Assembly: GCA_028279825.1 (NCBI GenBank)
Contig: JANQNA010000007.1
Span: forward strand, 183,877-247,876
DNA from: an archaeon
GTDB taxonomy: Archaea > Aenigmatarchaeota > Aenigmatarchaeia > GW2011-AR5
Direction: 5' to 3'
Length of the DNA stretch: 64,000 nucleotides
Part shown: positions 9,643 through 19,315 of the stretch, in pieces
Position numbering within the stretch: position 1 is the first letter of the stretch
How the letters are laid out: each line of letters starts with the position of its first letter
Notes under the pieces: model-generated
What the model saw: the letters and a program-made list of their open reading frames with translations, nothing else
Database searches by the model: none
What the model was told of the DNA's origin: nothing
Position numbers and translations under genes: made by a program

Positions 9643-10931
9643 CCTAAGCTGCGGAGTATTTCTTCAGACGTTTTGTCAATTGTTACTGTAGGTATGTTTG
9701 TTATTATCTCTTCCAGCATTTTCCGGAGTTTTGCTGCAGAAGCACTGGAGGCAGTTTCATTTCTTTTTACATCGAACAACATTATCTTTTTTGTTAAGTT
9801 ATTTTTTGTAAAGGTCACTTCTTTTCCTTCCTGTTCTGCTATGGACTCTTCAAGGTTTGTATCTGACAGCCAGGCTGTGACGAATTTTAATTCATCGTTT
9901 CTTATGGATACTGCAAAAGAATCTCTTGGATTTGTATTTGATATTGTGAAATCTTTTTTCTTTTCCCACACAACTTCCCCGTCCATTTCAGGCTGCTCTA
10001 TGCTTAGTATGTCAAGTACTGTGGGCATTAAGTCAACGGTTTCAACTATTATATCCACCTTTTTGGGTTCTATACCGGGAGCTTTTATCATCATTGGTAC
10101 GTGTGTCTCTTCATCAAACAACGTTTTTCCGTGAAACACACAGTGCTCATCTTCTTCATAACCAAATTCAGAAAACCTGTGATCTGCAAAACATTCACCA
10201 TGATCGGATACGATTATTATTATTGTGTTATTGTCCAGTCTTTCGAGTAGCCTTCCTATCTGCCTGTCCATGTATAGAATTTCGCCGTCGTATTTTTCCA
10301 GGTCTTCTCTTATGGTTTGTGTCTTGGATACACCTAATTCACTGTATTTTGCTTCTGTGTATACATCTGTGTAGTTGTATATGTCGTATTCTTCCGGCGG
10401 ATTGTATGGTGTGTGCGGGTCATAGTAGTGGACCCACAAGAAGAACTTTTCCCGGTCTTCCAACCATTTCAATGCCCTGCTGGTTGTTTCCTCTGCCCTT
10501 CTTCTGGATGTTTCCAGACCATCAAAATGATCAAATTCATCCTTGAAGCCGCGCAGAATCTGGCTGCTTACAAACCCTGCCGTTACATATCCTTTAGGTT
10601 TCAATATATCGGTAATTGTTGTCAAGCCAGTTCCGTTATCTAGTGGAATAAATTTATTGTGATTCACAGGATATATGCCGGTGAAAATTGACCAATGTGA
10701 AGGGGGCGTATGCGGTATCTGGGAAAATGCATTTGTGAATACCACAGATTCTTTCGAGAATTTGTCTATATTTGGTGAAAGTTCCGGTGATATATGATCG
10801 TATCTGACTGTGTCAATGGTTATTATAACTATATTTGGGTATTTTTCCCCAGGAGAATTGGTAATTGACATGACGAGCACGATAACTGCTAATATTCCTA
10901 TTAGAATAAACGGAACCTTCATGCTATACAA
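9633..10931 (-). CDS. Sulfatase-superfamily (alkaline phosphatase fold) membrane-anchored hydrolase
   Basis: IVIITIDTVRYDHIS, HTPPSHWSIFTG, HYYDPHTPY, VSDHGE motifs; N-terminal TM. Confidence 0.87.
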   Translation of the reverse strand: MYSMKVPFILIGILAVIVLVMSITNSPGEKYPNIVIITIDTVRYDHISPELSPNIDKFSKESVVFTNAFSQIPHTPPSHWSIFTGIYPVNHNKFIPLDNGTGLTTITDILKPKGYVTAGFVSSQILRGFKDEFDHFDGLETSRRRAEETTSRALKWLEDREKFFLWVHYYDPHTPYNPPEEYDIYNYTDVYTEAKYSELGVSKTQTIREDLEKYDGEILYMDRQIGRLLERLDNNTIIIIVSDHGECFADHRFSEFGYEEDEHCVFHGKTLFDEETHVPMMIKAPGIEPKKVDIIVETVDLMPTVLDILSIEQPEMDGEVVWEKKKDFTISNTNPRDSFAVSIRNDELKFVTAWLSDTNLEESIAEQEGKEVTFTKNNLTKKIMLFDVKRNETASSASAAKLRKMLEEIITNIPTVTIDKTSEEILRSLGYI

Positions 10932-10963
10932 TTATAGCAAATCGATTAATACATAACTTTATT

Positions 10964-13900
10964 ATGCAGAAAATCCGTAAGCTAAATATGTACAATAGAC
11001 TATTATTAGTCGTTGTTTTCTGCGTATTTTTGCTGTCTGTTACTTATGCCTCTCAAGTACCTATACCGGGTCTTATTGCGCCTGAGGACAGCAACCTGAC
11101 TACAGTGAATAACGTTACTTTCATGTGTAACGTTACTGACGATGAACACGTTTATCGTATCTCTCTTTATCATAACATAAACGGTATTTTTTCTTTGAAT
11201 TCAACACGAAACATAATGGAGCTTGGGACAGACACCAACACGACGTTTTTGTGCCATTTCAATAATACCTATACGTGTGTTGATGGTGAAACGGGGACCA
11301 ATAGCTCAACGAGTTTTGTATCTGGAAAGTTCCTGACAGGTTTGCTTGTAAATGAGACTGATACACTTTCTTATCCGACATCAGGAAATGTTTTGGGATC
11401 AAAGGGAAGCATTGAGTTCTGGTTCAGAGTGGGCAAAAATACTTCCGATACTTCATGGTTATTTTCCACGGGACCCGCCGCTTCAAATGATTTGCAGATA
11501 TACATAAGCAGTGATGCACTTACTTTTGATCTCCATGACAGTTCGGCTTATACTGCTACGGCATATAGAAGTGTTTCATGGAATCAGGGAGAGTGGCATC
11601 ATGTGGTTGCTGTCTGGGATGTGAACAATCCTCCTGCGGAGGGCGGACAAAGGGCGGATTTGTATCTGGACGGGACAAACGAGAATGTTACACAGGATGA
11701 TTATTACACTGCTTCTATGGGGTCCTTAGGCACGACAATGTACATAGGAACCAAGCATGACGGTACATCCAATTCAAATGCTACTTTTGACGAATTCAGA
11801 ATATCAAGTGAAGTAAGAACAAAGGCACAGATAAACGAATCTTACTTCAAGGGTGCAAACAACCATAGTTTTGAGACGGCTAACTTTACAGTTACAAATA
11901 TCCCTGACGGGAACTATCTATGGAATTGTTTGGGTACTGACAATGAATCCCAGGTTAACTTCAGTACAAGCAACTTTACAGTAGGTATAGATACAACTTC
12001 ACCTTCAATTAACCAGATTATTCTTTCTCCCAACAGCACGGGTGACCTTGATCCTGATATGATTGTAAATGTGACTGCTAATATTACCGATACAAGCACG
12101 ATTGATACTGTTATATTTCAATGGAAAGAAACAGGTAACTGGAACAACGATTCAATGGGCTACGATGCCGGCACAGGTTTTTACGTTAATGCTACACTAA
12201 CTATTGATGTTACAGGAGGCGTGTATTTTTACAGAATATGGGCCAATGATTCTTTGGGACGTTCGGGATACTCAACGACACAAAACCTGACGGCAGGTTT
12301 TGATTACACCTGGACGGTAAGTCCTTCGGATATGGGTGTTGTATCAGGATACGTTAGTACAGGCACTAACGTTGTAAACCTTACCGTTAACAACACTGGT
12401 GATGATACACTTGGTTTTACTTTCAGTGATGACTGGCCATTCAACGTTACATACAACAGCTCGGTGGATCCTACCTATTACGTTCCTGCAAGTACGGCTA
12501 TAACGGTACTTGTTAATGCCACTTTTGAGACCCAGACCAATGAGAGAAATGTTACCTTTACAGTAACTGCTTCACACGGCACAGAAACACCAACACCTGT
12601 TACCAATACAACCGTTGGTGCTCTTAATTCATTCATAGGCGGCGCTTATCTAACAACGGCTATTACAGTGATACCTACCGTCGTCAACCAGAGTCAGACT
12701 GGTATAAACATAAATGCAACTATCAAAAACATAGGAAACGAGACTGCACATAACGTTACAGTTAACTGGACATTTCCTACTGGATGGACCAACACTTCCG
12801 GATATATTGAATGGAACCTGACAAACATAACATCTCAGGTTACTAACAGGAGCGACCTTGTAATGTCTTTATCTTCTTCAGCACCAAGCGGTCTTTCATC
12901 AATATGCATAAACGCTACTTCATGGAATACAAGCAGTCTGTCTTGCGACACAGTACAAGTTAGTTGTTCGAGCACGGATGGTGAGTGTGGTTCGGGTTGT
13001 ACGTACAACAATGATGCTGACTGTCCGGGTCCTACAGTAACCGGCGGAGGCGGCGGAGGCGGAGGCGCGCCATCGGCACTTGTGAAGAACCCTGTACTCA
13101 GCATAAGCGCACCTCTAAGAATTGATACTTTCAGAGGAATGAAAGCTGTGTTTGACGTGACTGTGGGTAACACACAAAGCGGAACTACTGCAAATGATGT
13201 GAAACTTTCTATAACCGGCCATCCGCAAACACTAATCAAAATCACCCCGTCTAAGGTGGATAAAATAAAAACAAACCTGGAAACATTCAATGTTGTTCTT
13301 ACAATACCTGAATATATGCAGTACGGCTCCTACAATCTTACTGTTAAAGCAAGCGCAACTTCCGTGGATACGGTAGCAAGGATAATTCTTTTCGTGCAGG
13401 ATGTTGAAAAGAATGAAACTATTGAAATATTTTCCAGGGCCCAGCAGAGTGTGGAAGAGATGATTGATTCCGGTTATAATTCCGAAGCTGTGTCTATTCT
13501 GCTGGACCAGGCAGAAGAGGCCTTAGACAATGAAGACTTTGATTCCGCCAAGGATATTTCAGAGAAAATAATTGCCACAAGGGACAGTGCGTTTAATGTT
13601 TATTCGACCCTGGAGGATATAGAAAAGTCCATGCAGGAAGCCGATGCTTACGGAATTGATTATCCGGAGACGCGCAAGTTTTACACCATGGCCGTTATGG
13701 CTGCCGACAGGGGTGACTTTGAAAAGGCTGAGGAGAGACTGAACAACGCGCTGCTGACACAGAGCTCTGAAATAAACACAAGACTGTTTATAATCAAGTA
13801 CTGGCCGCAGTTACTGGCCGGGGCGATAATATTGATTGTGCTTGCAGTATTTGTGCACAGGATAATACTCCTTAAATCGAAAGACTTCAGGATAAAATAC

Positions 13901-15043
13901 CTTGAAAGAGAGGAAAGGATCATAATGAACCTGATCAAGTCACTTCAGGTGAGACGATTTGAAAAACGTGATATGGGTAAGAGAGAATATGATGACGGTG
14001 TTGATGAATACAGGAAGCGGCTGGCCGAGATAAAGAGAGAGAAATCAAGGTTGTCTGCTAAGAAAATCAGGATTCTGAGCATAAAGGGTGTTGAGAGGGA
14101 TCTTGTCAAGCAAAGAGAGCATATAACAAAACTCATAAGAGAGATCCAGAAAAAACGGTTTGACTATGATCTTGTGAGCAAAAACACCTATGAAGAAACT
14201 GTAAGGGAACTGAAGGATGAACTGGCCGAGATTGATAAAAAGCTTGAAGAAAAGAAACACAGGAAAAGTTACGTTCTGGCTATTTTCCTGGTTGTTATTT
14301 TTTCCAGCGTCGGTTTTGCCGATAATACAACCATGAACAATGCTGCCTTGGCTATAGAGGCCGCTGAATTAGATATAATAGAAATGCAACAACTTGGATT
14401 TGCTGTGACAAGGGTGAATGATACCCTTGCCGAGGCAAAACTGCTCTACTCAAGAGGTGAATACGTAGCGGCGGAGTCTGTTGCCAAATACATTGATGTT
14501 TTGAAACGATCGGCAGCCAATATTGACAGCCTTATAGAAGATGCAGAGAATGCGATATATGAAGCAGACGTGAAAGGTATAGACGTATCCGCTGCTTCCG
14601 AACTCGTAACAAACGGCATAGATGCCTTCAGAATTGAAAGATATGAAGAATCGGAAAGTCTTCTGAAACAGGCTATTGACAAGGTCGACCAACTGGAGAC
14701 GCAGTTTACACTGGAAACTACGGCCATGCCGGAAATGGAAAGACTCCTTGTATCGGTAAAGACAAACTGGCAGCAGTTCCTGGTAATGGTCCTGGCTGCA
14801 TTTGCTGTTCTTGCTGCAGTATTCTTCGTATTCAGAAAGATAGCCAGAAAGATGAGAATAAGGACACTTGAGCACGAAAAAGCCTCTATAGAGTCTATAA
14901 TGAAGACTATCCAGAGGAAGTACTTTGAAGAAAATACGATGGCAAAGAGTGAATATATCGTAAAAGCGGAAAAATACCAGAAGAGACTGGGCAAAATAAG
15001 AAAAGAGATCTCGCTACTCAAAGGGAGAAACCGGCCGAGTTAA
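10964..15043 (+). CDS. Very large surface protein: LamG-like domain, CARDB-like domains, poly-Gly linker, duplicated TM/coiled-coil module
   Basis: Signal-like N-terminus; GSIEFWFRVG...WHHVVAVWD...LYLDGTNENV (LamG-like); GGGGGGGG linker; two related helical/TM/coil modules. Confidence 0.85.
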   Translation: MQKIRKLNMYNRLLLVVVFCVFLLSVTYASQVPIPGLIAPEDSNLTTVNNVTFMCNVTDDEHVYRISLYHNINGIFSLNSTRNIMELGTDTNTTFLCHFNNTYTCVDGETGTNSSTSFVSGKFLTGLLVNETDTLSYPTSGNVLGSKGSIEFWFRVGKNTSDTSWLFSTGPAASNDLQIYISSDALTFDLHDSSAYTATAYRSVSWNQGEWHHVVAVWDVNNPPAEGGQRADLYLDGTNENVTQDDYYTASMGSLGTTMYIGTKHDGTSNSNATFDEFRISSEVRTKAQINESYFKGANNHSFETANFTVTNIPDGNYLWNCLGTDNESQVNFSTSNFTVGIDTTSPSINQIILSPNSTGDLDPDMIVNVTANITDTSTIDTVIFQWKETGNWNNDSMGYDAGTGFYVNATLTIDVTGGVYFYRIWANDSLGRSGYSTTQNLTAGFDYTWTVSPSDMGVVSGYVSTGTNVVNLTVNNTGDDTLGFTFSDDWPFNVTYNSSVDPTYYVPASTAITVLVNATFETQTNERNVTFTVTASHGTETPTPVTNTTVGALNSFIGGAYLTTAITVIPTVVNQSQTGININATIKNIGNETAHNVTVNWTFPTGWTNTSGYIEWNLTNITSQVTNRSDLVMSLSSSAPSGLSSICINATSWNTSSLSCDTVQVSCSSTDGECGSGCTYNNDADCPGPTVTGGGGGGGGAPSALVKNPVLSISAPLRIDTFRGMKAVFDVTVGNTQSGTTANDVKLSITGHPQTLIKITPSKVDKIKTNLETFNVVLTIPEYMQYGSYNLTVKASATSVDTVARIILFVQDVEKNETIEIFSRAQQSVEEMIDSGYNSEAVSILLDQAEEALDNEDFDSAKDISEKIIATRDSAFNVYSTLEDIEKSMQEADAYGIDYPETRKFYTMAVMAADRGDFEKAEERLNNALLTQSSEINTRLFIIKYWPQLLAGAIILIVLAVFVHRIILLKSKDFRIKYLEREERIIMNLIKSLQVRRFEKRDMGKREYDDGVDEYRKRLAEIKREKSRLSAKKIRILSIKGVERDLVKQREHITKLIREIQKKRFDYDLVSKNTYEETVRELKDELAEIDKKLEEKKHRKSYVLAIFLVVIFSSVGFADNTTMNNAALAIEAAELDIIEMQQLGFAVTRVNDTLAEAKLLYSRGEYVAAESVAKYIDVLKRSAANIDSLIEDAENAIYEADVKGIDVSAASELVTNGIDAFRIERYEESESLLKQAIDKVDQLETQFTLETTAMPEMERLLVSVKTNWQQFLVMVLAAFAVLAAVFFVFRKIARKMRIRTLEHEKASIESIMKTIQRKYFEENTMAKSEYIVKAEKYQKRLGKIRKEISLLKGRNRPS

Positions 15044-15076
15044 CCCTTTTTAAATGTTTTTTCTAAATAACGAGCC

Positions 15077-16276
15077 ATGGATTACGATGCAATAATCATT
15101 GGCTCCGGACCTGCGGGTGCCACAGCAGCAATGTACCTCGGGCAGGCAGGCAAGAAGGTTTTGCTTGTGGACAAAGAGAGTTTTCCGAGGGACAAGATAT
15201 GCGGCGATGCACAGGGCAGGAAAGCGGCTAACATATTGAGAGAACTCGGTGAGGAAGAAGGATTTCGTAAGCTGCCAGGCCATAATGTTTACGGTATAAC
15301 AATGAGCAGCCCTAACGGAACACTTGTCAGCATAGACATAACCTCCAGAGATAATCCCCCTCCCGGCTACTGCCACAGAAGAGAGGTTTTTGACGAATAT
15401 CTTCATAACTGTGCCGTAAAGGTTGTGGAATTCAGGAATCTTATGGTTGCTGATATAATAGTTGAAAACGGATTTGTGAGGGGTATAAAGGACGTTGAAG
15501 GCAACGAGTTCAGGGCGAAGATTGTCCTGGCTGCTGACGGCGCAAACAGCATGGTTGCCAGAAAATTCGGACTTTTGCATAATCCACCTGAACACTTCAT
15601 TGTCGGTACAAGACAGTATTACAAAGGCGTTACGGGCATGACTGACCGTATAGAAATACACCTTGTGAAACATCTTCTACCCGGATACTTCTGGATATTT
15701 CCTCTGGAAGACGGAACGGTTAATGTTGGTCTTGGAATGATTGTAAAGGACATGAACGAGAAGAAGATAAACCTGAAAGCGGCTATGCTTAAAGAAATAG
15801 CAGAAAATTCGCTTTTCGTGGATAGATTCAAAGATGCAGAGCCTTTAGAGGATGTTAAGGGATGGAATCTTCCTCTCGCAAGTCATCACAGAAAGAATCA
15901 TGGCAACGGGTTTTTGCTTCTTGGAGACGCGGCGTCACTCATTGATCCGTTAAGCGGTGAGGGCGTTGGTACTGCGATGATTTCCGGTAAACATGCAGCC
16001 AAAACTGCTCTGGCTGCCATGGAGTCAGATGATTTTTCAGAGCAATTTTTATCAGTTTACGACAAAAATCTGTGGAATGAAATAGGCGAAGAAATAGAGG
16101 CAAATTACAAGCTTCAGAAACGCGGCAAAAGGTTTCCTTTTTTGATAGACAAGTTATTCGGAAAGGCTGCCAAGGATGAAAACTACAGAAAGAAACTGGA
16201 AGACAGACTGCCATATACATCAGGCAGACAGGAAATGGGTTCTGATGAATTTATAGAGGAACTTCAGGGCCAGTAG
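15077..16276 (+). CDS. Geranylgeranyl reductase family FAD-dependent oxidoreductase
   Basis: DYDAIIIGSGPAGATAAMYLGQAGKKVLLVDKESFPRDKICGDA; LLGDAASLIDPLSGEGVGTAM. Confidence 0.93.
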   Translation: MDYDAIIIGSGPAGATAAMYLGQAGKKVLLVDKESFPRDKICGDAQGRKAANILRELGEEEGFRKLPGHNVYGITMSSPNGTLVSIDITSRDNPPPGYCHRREVFDEYLHNCAVKVVEFRNLMVADIIVENGFVRGIKDVEGNEFRAKIVLAADGANSMVARKFGLLHNPPEHFIVGTRQYYKGVTGMTDRIEIHLVKHLLPGYFWIFPLEDGTVNVGLGMIVKDMNEKKINLKAAMLKEIAENSLFVDRFKDAEPLEDVKGWNLPLASHHRKNHGNGFLLLGDAASLIDPLSGEGVGTAMISGKHAAKTALAAMESDDFSEQFLSVYDKNLWNEIGEEIEANYKLQKRGKRFPFLIDKLFGKAAKDENYRKKLEDRLPYTSGRQEMGSDEFIEELQGQ

Positions 16277-16311
16277 ACTGTTTCTTAAAGATTTGGAGGG
16301 GTCATAGAAAA

Positions 16312-16899
16312 ATGGAGCCCATGAAAGGAGCTGAAGCTGAATTAAAAAAGGACGGGGATGCGATCATAAAAAATCGCATAGCGAAAGGTTACAGGCTGGA
16401 AGAACTGGATAAGGCGTTAAGGAAGAAAAGGACACGGCAGGAAGCAAGACTTCTGAGAGAAGCGAGACGCGCCGGAGTGGCTACGCCACAGATAATAGAA
16501 GAACATGAAAATTCTATAAAAATGCAGTACATATACGGCAGGAAAGTCATGGATATTCTTGATGAACAGCAGGAAATAGCGACACTGATCGGGAAGAATA
16601 TTGGAAAACTGCATTCTTACAACATAATACACGGGGATCTGACTACTAGCAACATGATATTTGACGAAGGAAAGTTATTTTTCATCGATTTTGGTCTTGG
16701 TTTTGTGTCAAAGCGGGAGGAAGATAAGGCAAACGATTTATACCTTCTGGAAGAAGTGCTCGAATCCACGCATTTTGCTGTTTTTAAAAAGGTATGGAAA
16801 ATGATAATAGATGCCTATAAGTCCCAATATCCGGAGGGAGAGGAAGTTATTAAAGTGTTATTAAAGGTAGAAAAGAGAGGCAGGTATAAGGAAAGATGA
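16312..16899 (+). CDS. KEOPS complex kinase Bud32
   Basis: GAEAELKKDGDAIIKNRIAKGYR...RTRQEARLL; HGDLTTSNMI; IDFGLGF. Confidence 0.95.
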   Translation: MEPMKGAEAELKKDGDAIIKNRIAKGYRLEELDKALRKKRTRQEARLLREARRAGVATPQIIEEHENSIKMQYIYGRKVMDILDEQQEIATLIGKNIGKLHSYNIIHGDLTTSNMIFDEGKLFFIDFGLGFVSKREEDKANDLYLLEEVLESTHFAVFKKVWKMIIDAYKSQYPEGEEVIKVLLKVEKRGRYKER

Positions 16900-16901
16900 T
16901 T

Positions 16902-16958
16902 ATGGCTAGAATGTCTTTGAAAAGCAAGGCTTTTCAGGACATCCGACCAAAGAGATGA
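16902..16958 (+). promoter_or_regulatory. 18-codon mini-ORF (MARMSLKSKAFQDIRPKR) in rpsO leader, containing a perfect 8-bp hairpin
   Basis: ATG GCT AGA ATG mimics rpsO start; TGAAAAGC-AAG-GCTTTTCA at 16918-16936. Confidence 0.5.
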
Positions 16959-16963
16959 TAATT

Positions 16964-17410
16964 ATGGCTCGAATGCATTCAAGGAAACACGGAAGATCGG
17001 GATCTACAAAGCCTGAGAAGAAGAGGCACGCATGGCTTATGTACGATCCGCAGGAAATCGAGAAGCTTGTAGTTAAACTGGCCAAAGAGGGAAAAACGGA
17101 CGCGCAGATCGGGCTTGTTTTAAGGGATCAATACGGGGTCCCGGATGTTAGAGCACTTGGCATGAGAATTTCGAAGATCTCTGAAAAGGAAGTGAAAAAG
17201 GAAGTTCCTGATGATATTTACAATCTGATTGAAAAAGCTGTTGAGCTGCATAACCATTTGAATGCTAATTCACATGACGCAAAGGCTATACACGGTTTGG
17301 AGCTTCTCGAATCAAAGATTCGTAGACTGGGCAAGTACTACGTCAAGAAAGGCAAACTTCCGGAAGGCTGGAAGTACAACATAGAAATGGCCAGATTACT
17401 AGTAAAGTAG
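16964..17410 (+). CDS. rps15: 30S ribosomal protein S15
   Basis: MARMHSRKHGRSGSTKP...GKTDAQIGLVLRDQYGVPDVR. Confidence 0.97.
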   Translation: MARMHSRKHGRSGSTKPEKKRHAWLMYDPQEIEKLVVKLAKEGKTDAQIGLVLRDQYGVPDVRALGMRISKISEKEVKKEVPDDIYNLIEKAVELHNHLNANSHDAKAIHGLELLESKIRRLGKYYVKKGKLPEGWKYNIEMARLLVK

Positions 17411-17429
17411 GCCTATTTTTAAGGATTTC

Positions 17430-18776
17430 TTGGTTAGTTTAATCATGAATCGTCATCAGCTTGTGGAATACTATTCTAACGAACACGTGATATCAGAAAT
17501 TCTGAAGGCTGCGAAAGACAGGGAGGTTGCTGGTGCTTTCTGGGACGGGCGATATGATCAACGGCCTAATATCGTGCAATATCCTTCTGACATTGTGCAG
17601 ATGGTCAAGAAGGGGATTACTTCTTTTCACCTTTCAGTGGAACATTGGTCAAATCCGATGGCCATAACTAATGACAACTATGACAAGATACGGACAGGCT
17701 GGGACATGATAATCGACATTGACTCGAAGCTTGGGCTGGACGAGTCAAAGATAGCCGCGCAACATATCTGTAAACTGTTAAAGTCGTACGGTATCAAGAA
17801 CTTTGGAATAAAATTCTCTGGTAGGCGTGGTTTTCACATATCTTTGCCTTCTGTTATGTTTCCAAAAGAAATAGACTATAAACCTCTGGCAAAGAAGTAT
17901 CCTGAAACACCAAGGATAATAGCGAATTTCATAAGAGAGAAAATCAAAGACGAGCTCTTAGCAGAGCTCGTTAAGCAGAAGGGTATGAAGAAACTGACGG
18001 CTACACTAGACGAAGTCCCTAGTGAGGTAAACCCTTACATGTTTGTTGAGGTGGAAAAAGACTGGGGAAACAGACATATGTTCCGCGCGCCGTATTCGTT
18101 TAATGAGAAAACATGGCTGGTTTCCGTGCCGCTAAAGCTGACAGATCTGAAGAATTTCAAAAAAGAAGATGCAGAAAGCACTAAAGTGCTTTCTAAAAAG
18201 CATCCCGACTTCTTTTCAGGCGAAGCAGATGAAGCAGCAGAGCTGCTTACGGATGCGATTGACTGGAACGTGCTGCAAAAGAAAAAAGAAGTAAAGACAA
18301 AAAAGAAACTTGTCAAATTCGAGAGGAAGGTGCCTGAAGAACACTTTCCTCCATGCATAAAGAATATACTTAATGGTCTACCAGACGGCCGAAAGAGAAG
18401 TACATTTACACTGGCTAACTTTTTGAGAGCGATGAAATGGACATCTGAGGAGATAGAGGACAAGATAACAGAGTGGAACCAGAAGAATAAACAGCCATTA
18501 CCATCTTCCTTTTTACTTGGCCAGATCAGATGGGCAGAGCGGAACCAGAGGACCAGCGCGAACTGTTTTAACGACCAGTTCTATGTGTCTATTGGAATCT
18601 GTAAACCTGATCCCACATGTAACAGGATGAATGCCAAAAAGACAAGCAACCCTATGGCGTATCCTATGAGAAAGATACCTAAAAAGAGGAAGTTCCGCGG
18701 TTTTTCCTGTGGTGTGTGTAATAAGGAGTTTAAAACCTCGAAGAGTTTACAGCTTCATAAATCCAAAACTCATTGA
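17430..18776 (+). CDS. Fused DNA primase: PriS catalytic domain plus PriL-CTD-like Cys domain plus C2H2 zinc finger (start may be the internal ATG of MNRHQL)
   Basis: YYSNEHV, WDMIIDIDSK, FGIKFSGRRGFHI; HFPPCIKNIL...ANCFND...GICKPDPTC; C-terminal FSCGVCNKEFKTSKSLQLHKSKTH. Confidence 0.9.
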   Translation: MVSLIMNRHQLVEYYSNEHVISEILKAAKDREVAGAFWDGRYDQRPNIVQYPSDIVQMVKKGITSFHLSVEHWSNPMAITNDNYDKIRTGWDMIIDIDSKLGLDESKIAAQHICKLLKSYGIKNFGIKFSGRRGFHISLPSVMFPKEIDYKPLAKKYPETPRIIANFIREKIKDELLAELVKQKGMKKLTATLDEVPSEVNPYMFVEVEKDWGNRHMFRAPYSFNEKTWLVSVPLKLTDLKNFKKEDAESTKVLSKKHPDFFSGEADEAAELLTDAIDWNVLQKKKEVKTKKKLVKFERKVPEEHFPPCIKNILNGLPDGRKRSTFTLANFLRAMKWTSEEIEDKITEWNQKNKQPLPSSFLLGQIRWAERNQRTSANCFNDQFYVSIGICKPDPTCNRMNAKKTSNPMAYPMRKIPKKRKFRGFSCGVCNKEFKTSKSLQLHKSKTH

Positions 18777-18796
18777 TTTTAATATGTTCCAGATAC

Positions 18797-19315
18797 TCAC
18801 TTCTTATGCTTACTTTTGAGATGATTAGGGATCTGGAGAGAACGGAAAGGGACAATAAAAAACTGCAGAAACTCCCGGAAGATATCTTTGTCCAGATAGG
18901 CGAGTACATAAAAAGAAAGGAAAAATCACAAAAAGATAGCAAGGATATCATGGAACTGGAGAGTATCAAGTCCACGATAAACAGGCTGTTTGAGTTAAGA
19001 GAGAGGAAGCTTCTTTCTTCAGTTGGTGACACCGTGAGGACGGGCGTACCACCGGAGAATATGTCAAAGGAAGAGGAAACCGTTTTCTATAAGCTTGTAG
19101 AGCTTGTTAAAACCCACAGGGAACAGTTTTTCACCAGTCTTTCCAGGGGAAAGATTGATCACAAACCGATGTACAAGATCCTTAAGGATATACCTGCTTT
19201 TGTTGGTCCTGACATGAAGAGTTATGAATTCAAGGAAAACCAAGTTGTAGAGGTGCCAGAACCCTTGAATAAGCTTCTTTTAGAGAAAGGTTTGATAGAG
19301 GTGGTAAAACAATGA
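18797..19315 (+). CDS. GINS complex subunit (Gins51/15-like); exact start uncertain
   Basis: Downstream of primase; C-terminal DIPAFVGPDMKSYEFKENQVVEVPEPLNKLLLEKGLIEVV fits GINS B-domain. Confidence 0.82.
   Translation, partial: SLLMLTFEMIRDLERTERDNKKLQKLPEDIFVQIGEYIKRKEKSQKDSKDIMELESIKSTINRLFELRERKLLSSVGDTVRTGVPPENMSKEEETVFYKLVELVKTHREQFFTSLSRGKIDHKPMYKILKDIPAFVGPDMKSYEFKENQVVEVPEPLNKLLLEKGLIEVVKQ

Noticed and set aside
10094-10546. Plus-strand 150-aa Cys/His-rich ORF
   Set aside because: Antisense to the well-supported sulfatase-fold gene.
12835-15021. Minus-strand ORFs (12835-13290 with poly-Pro, 14446-15021)
   Set aside because: Antisense shadows of the 1359-aa surface protein; poly-Pro is the complement of the poly-Gly linker.
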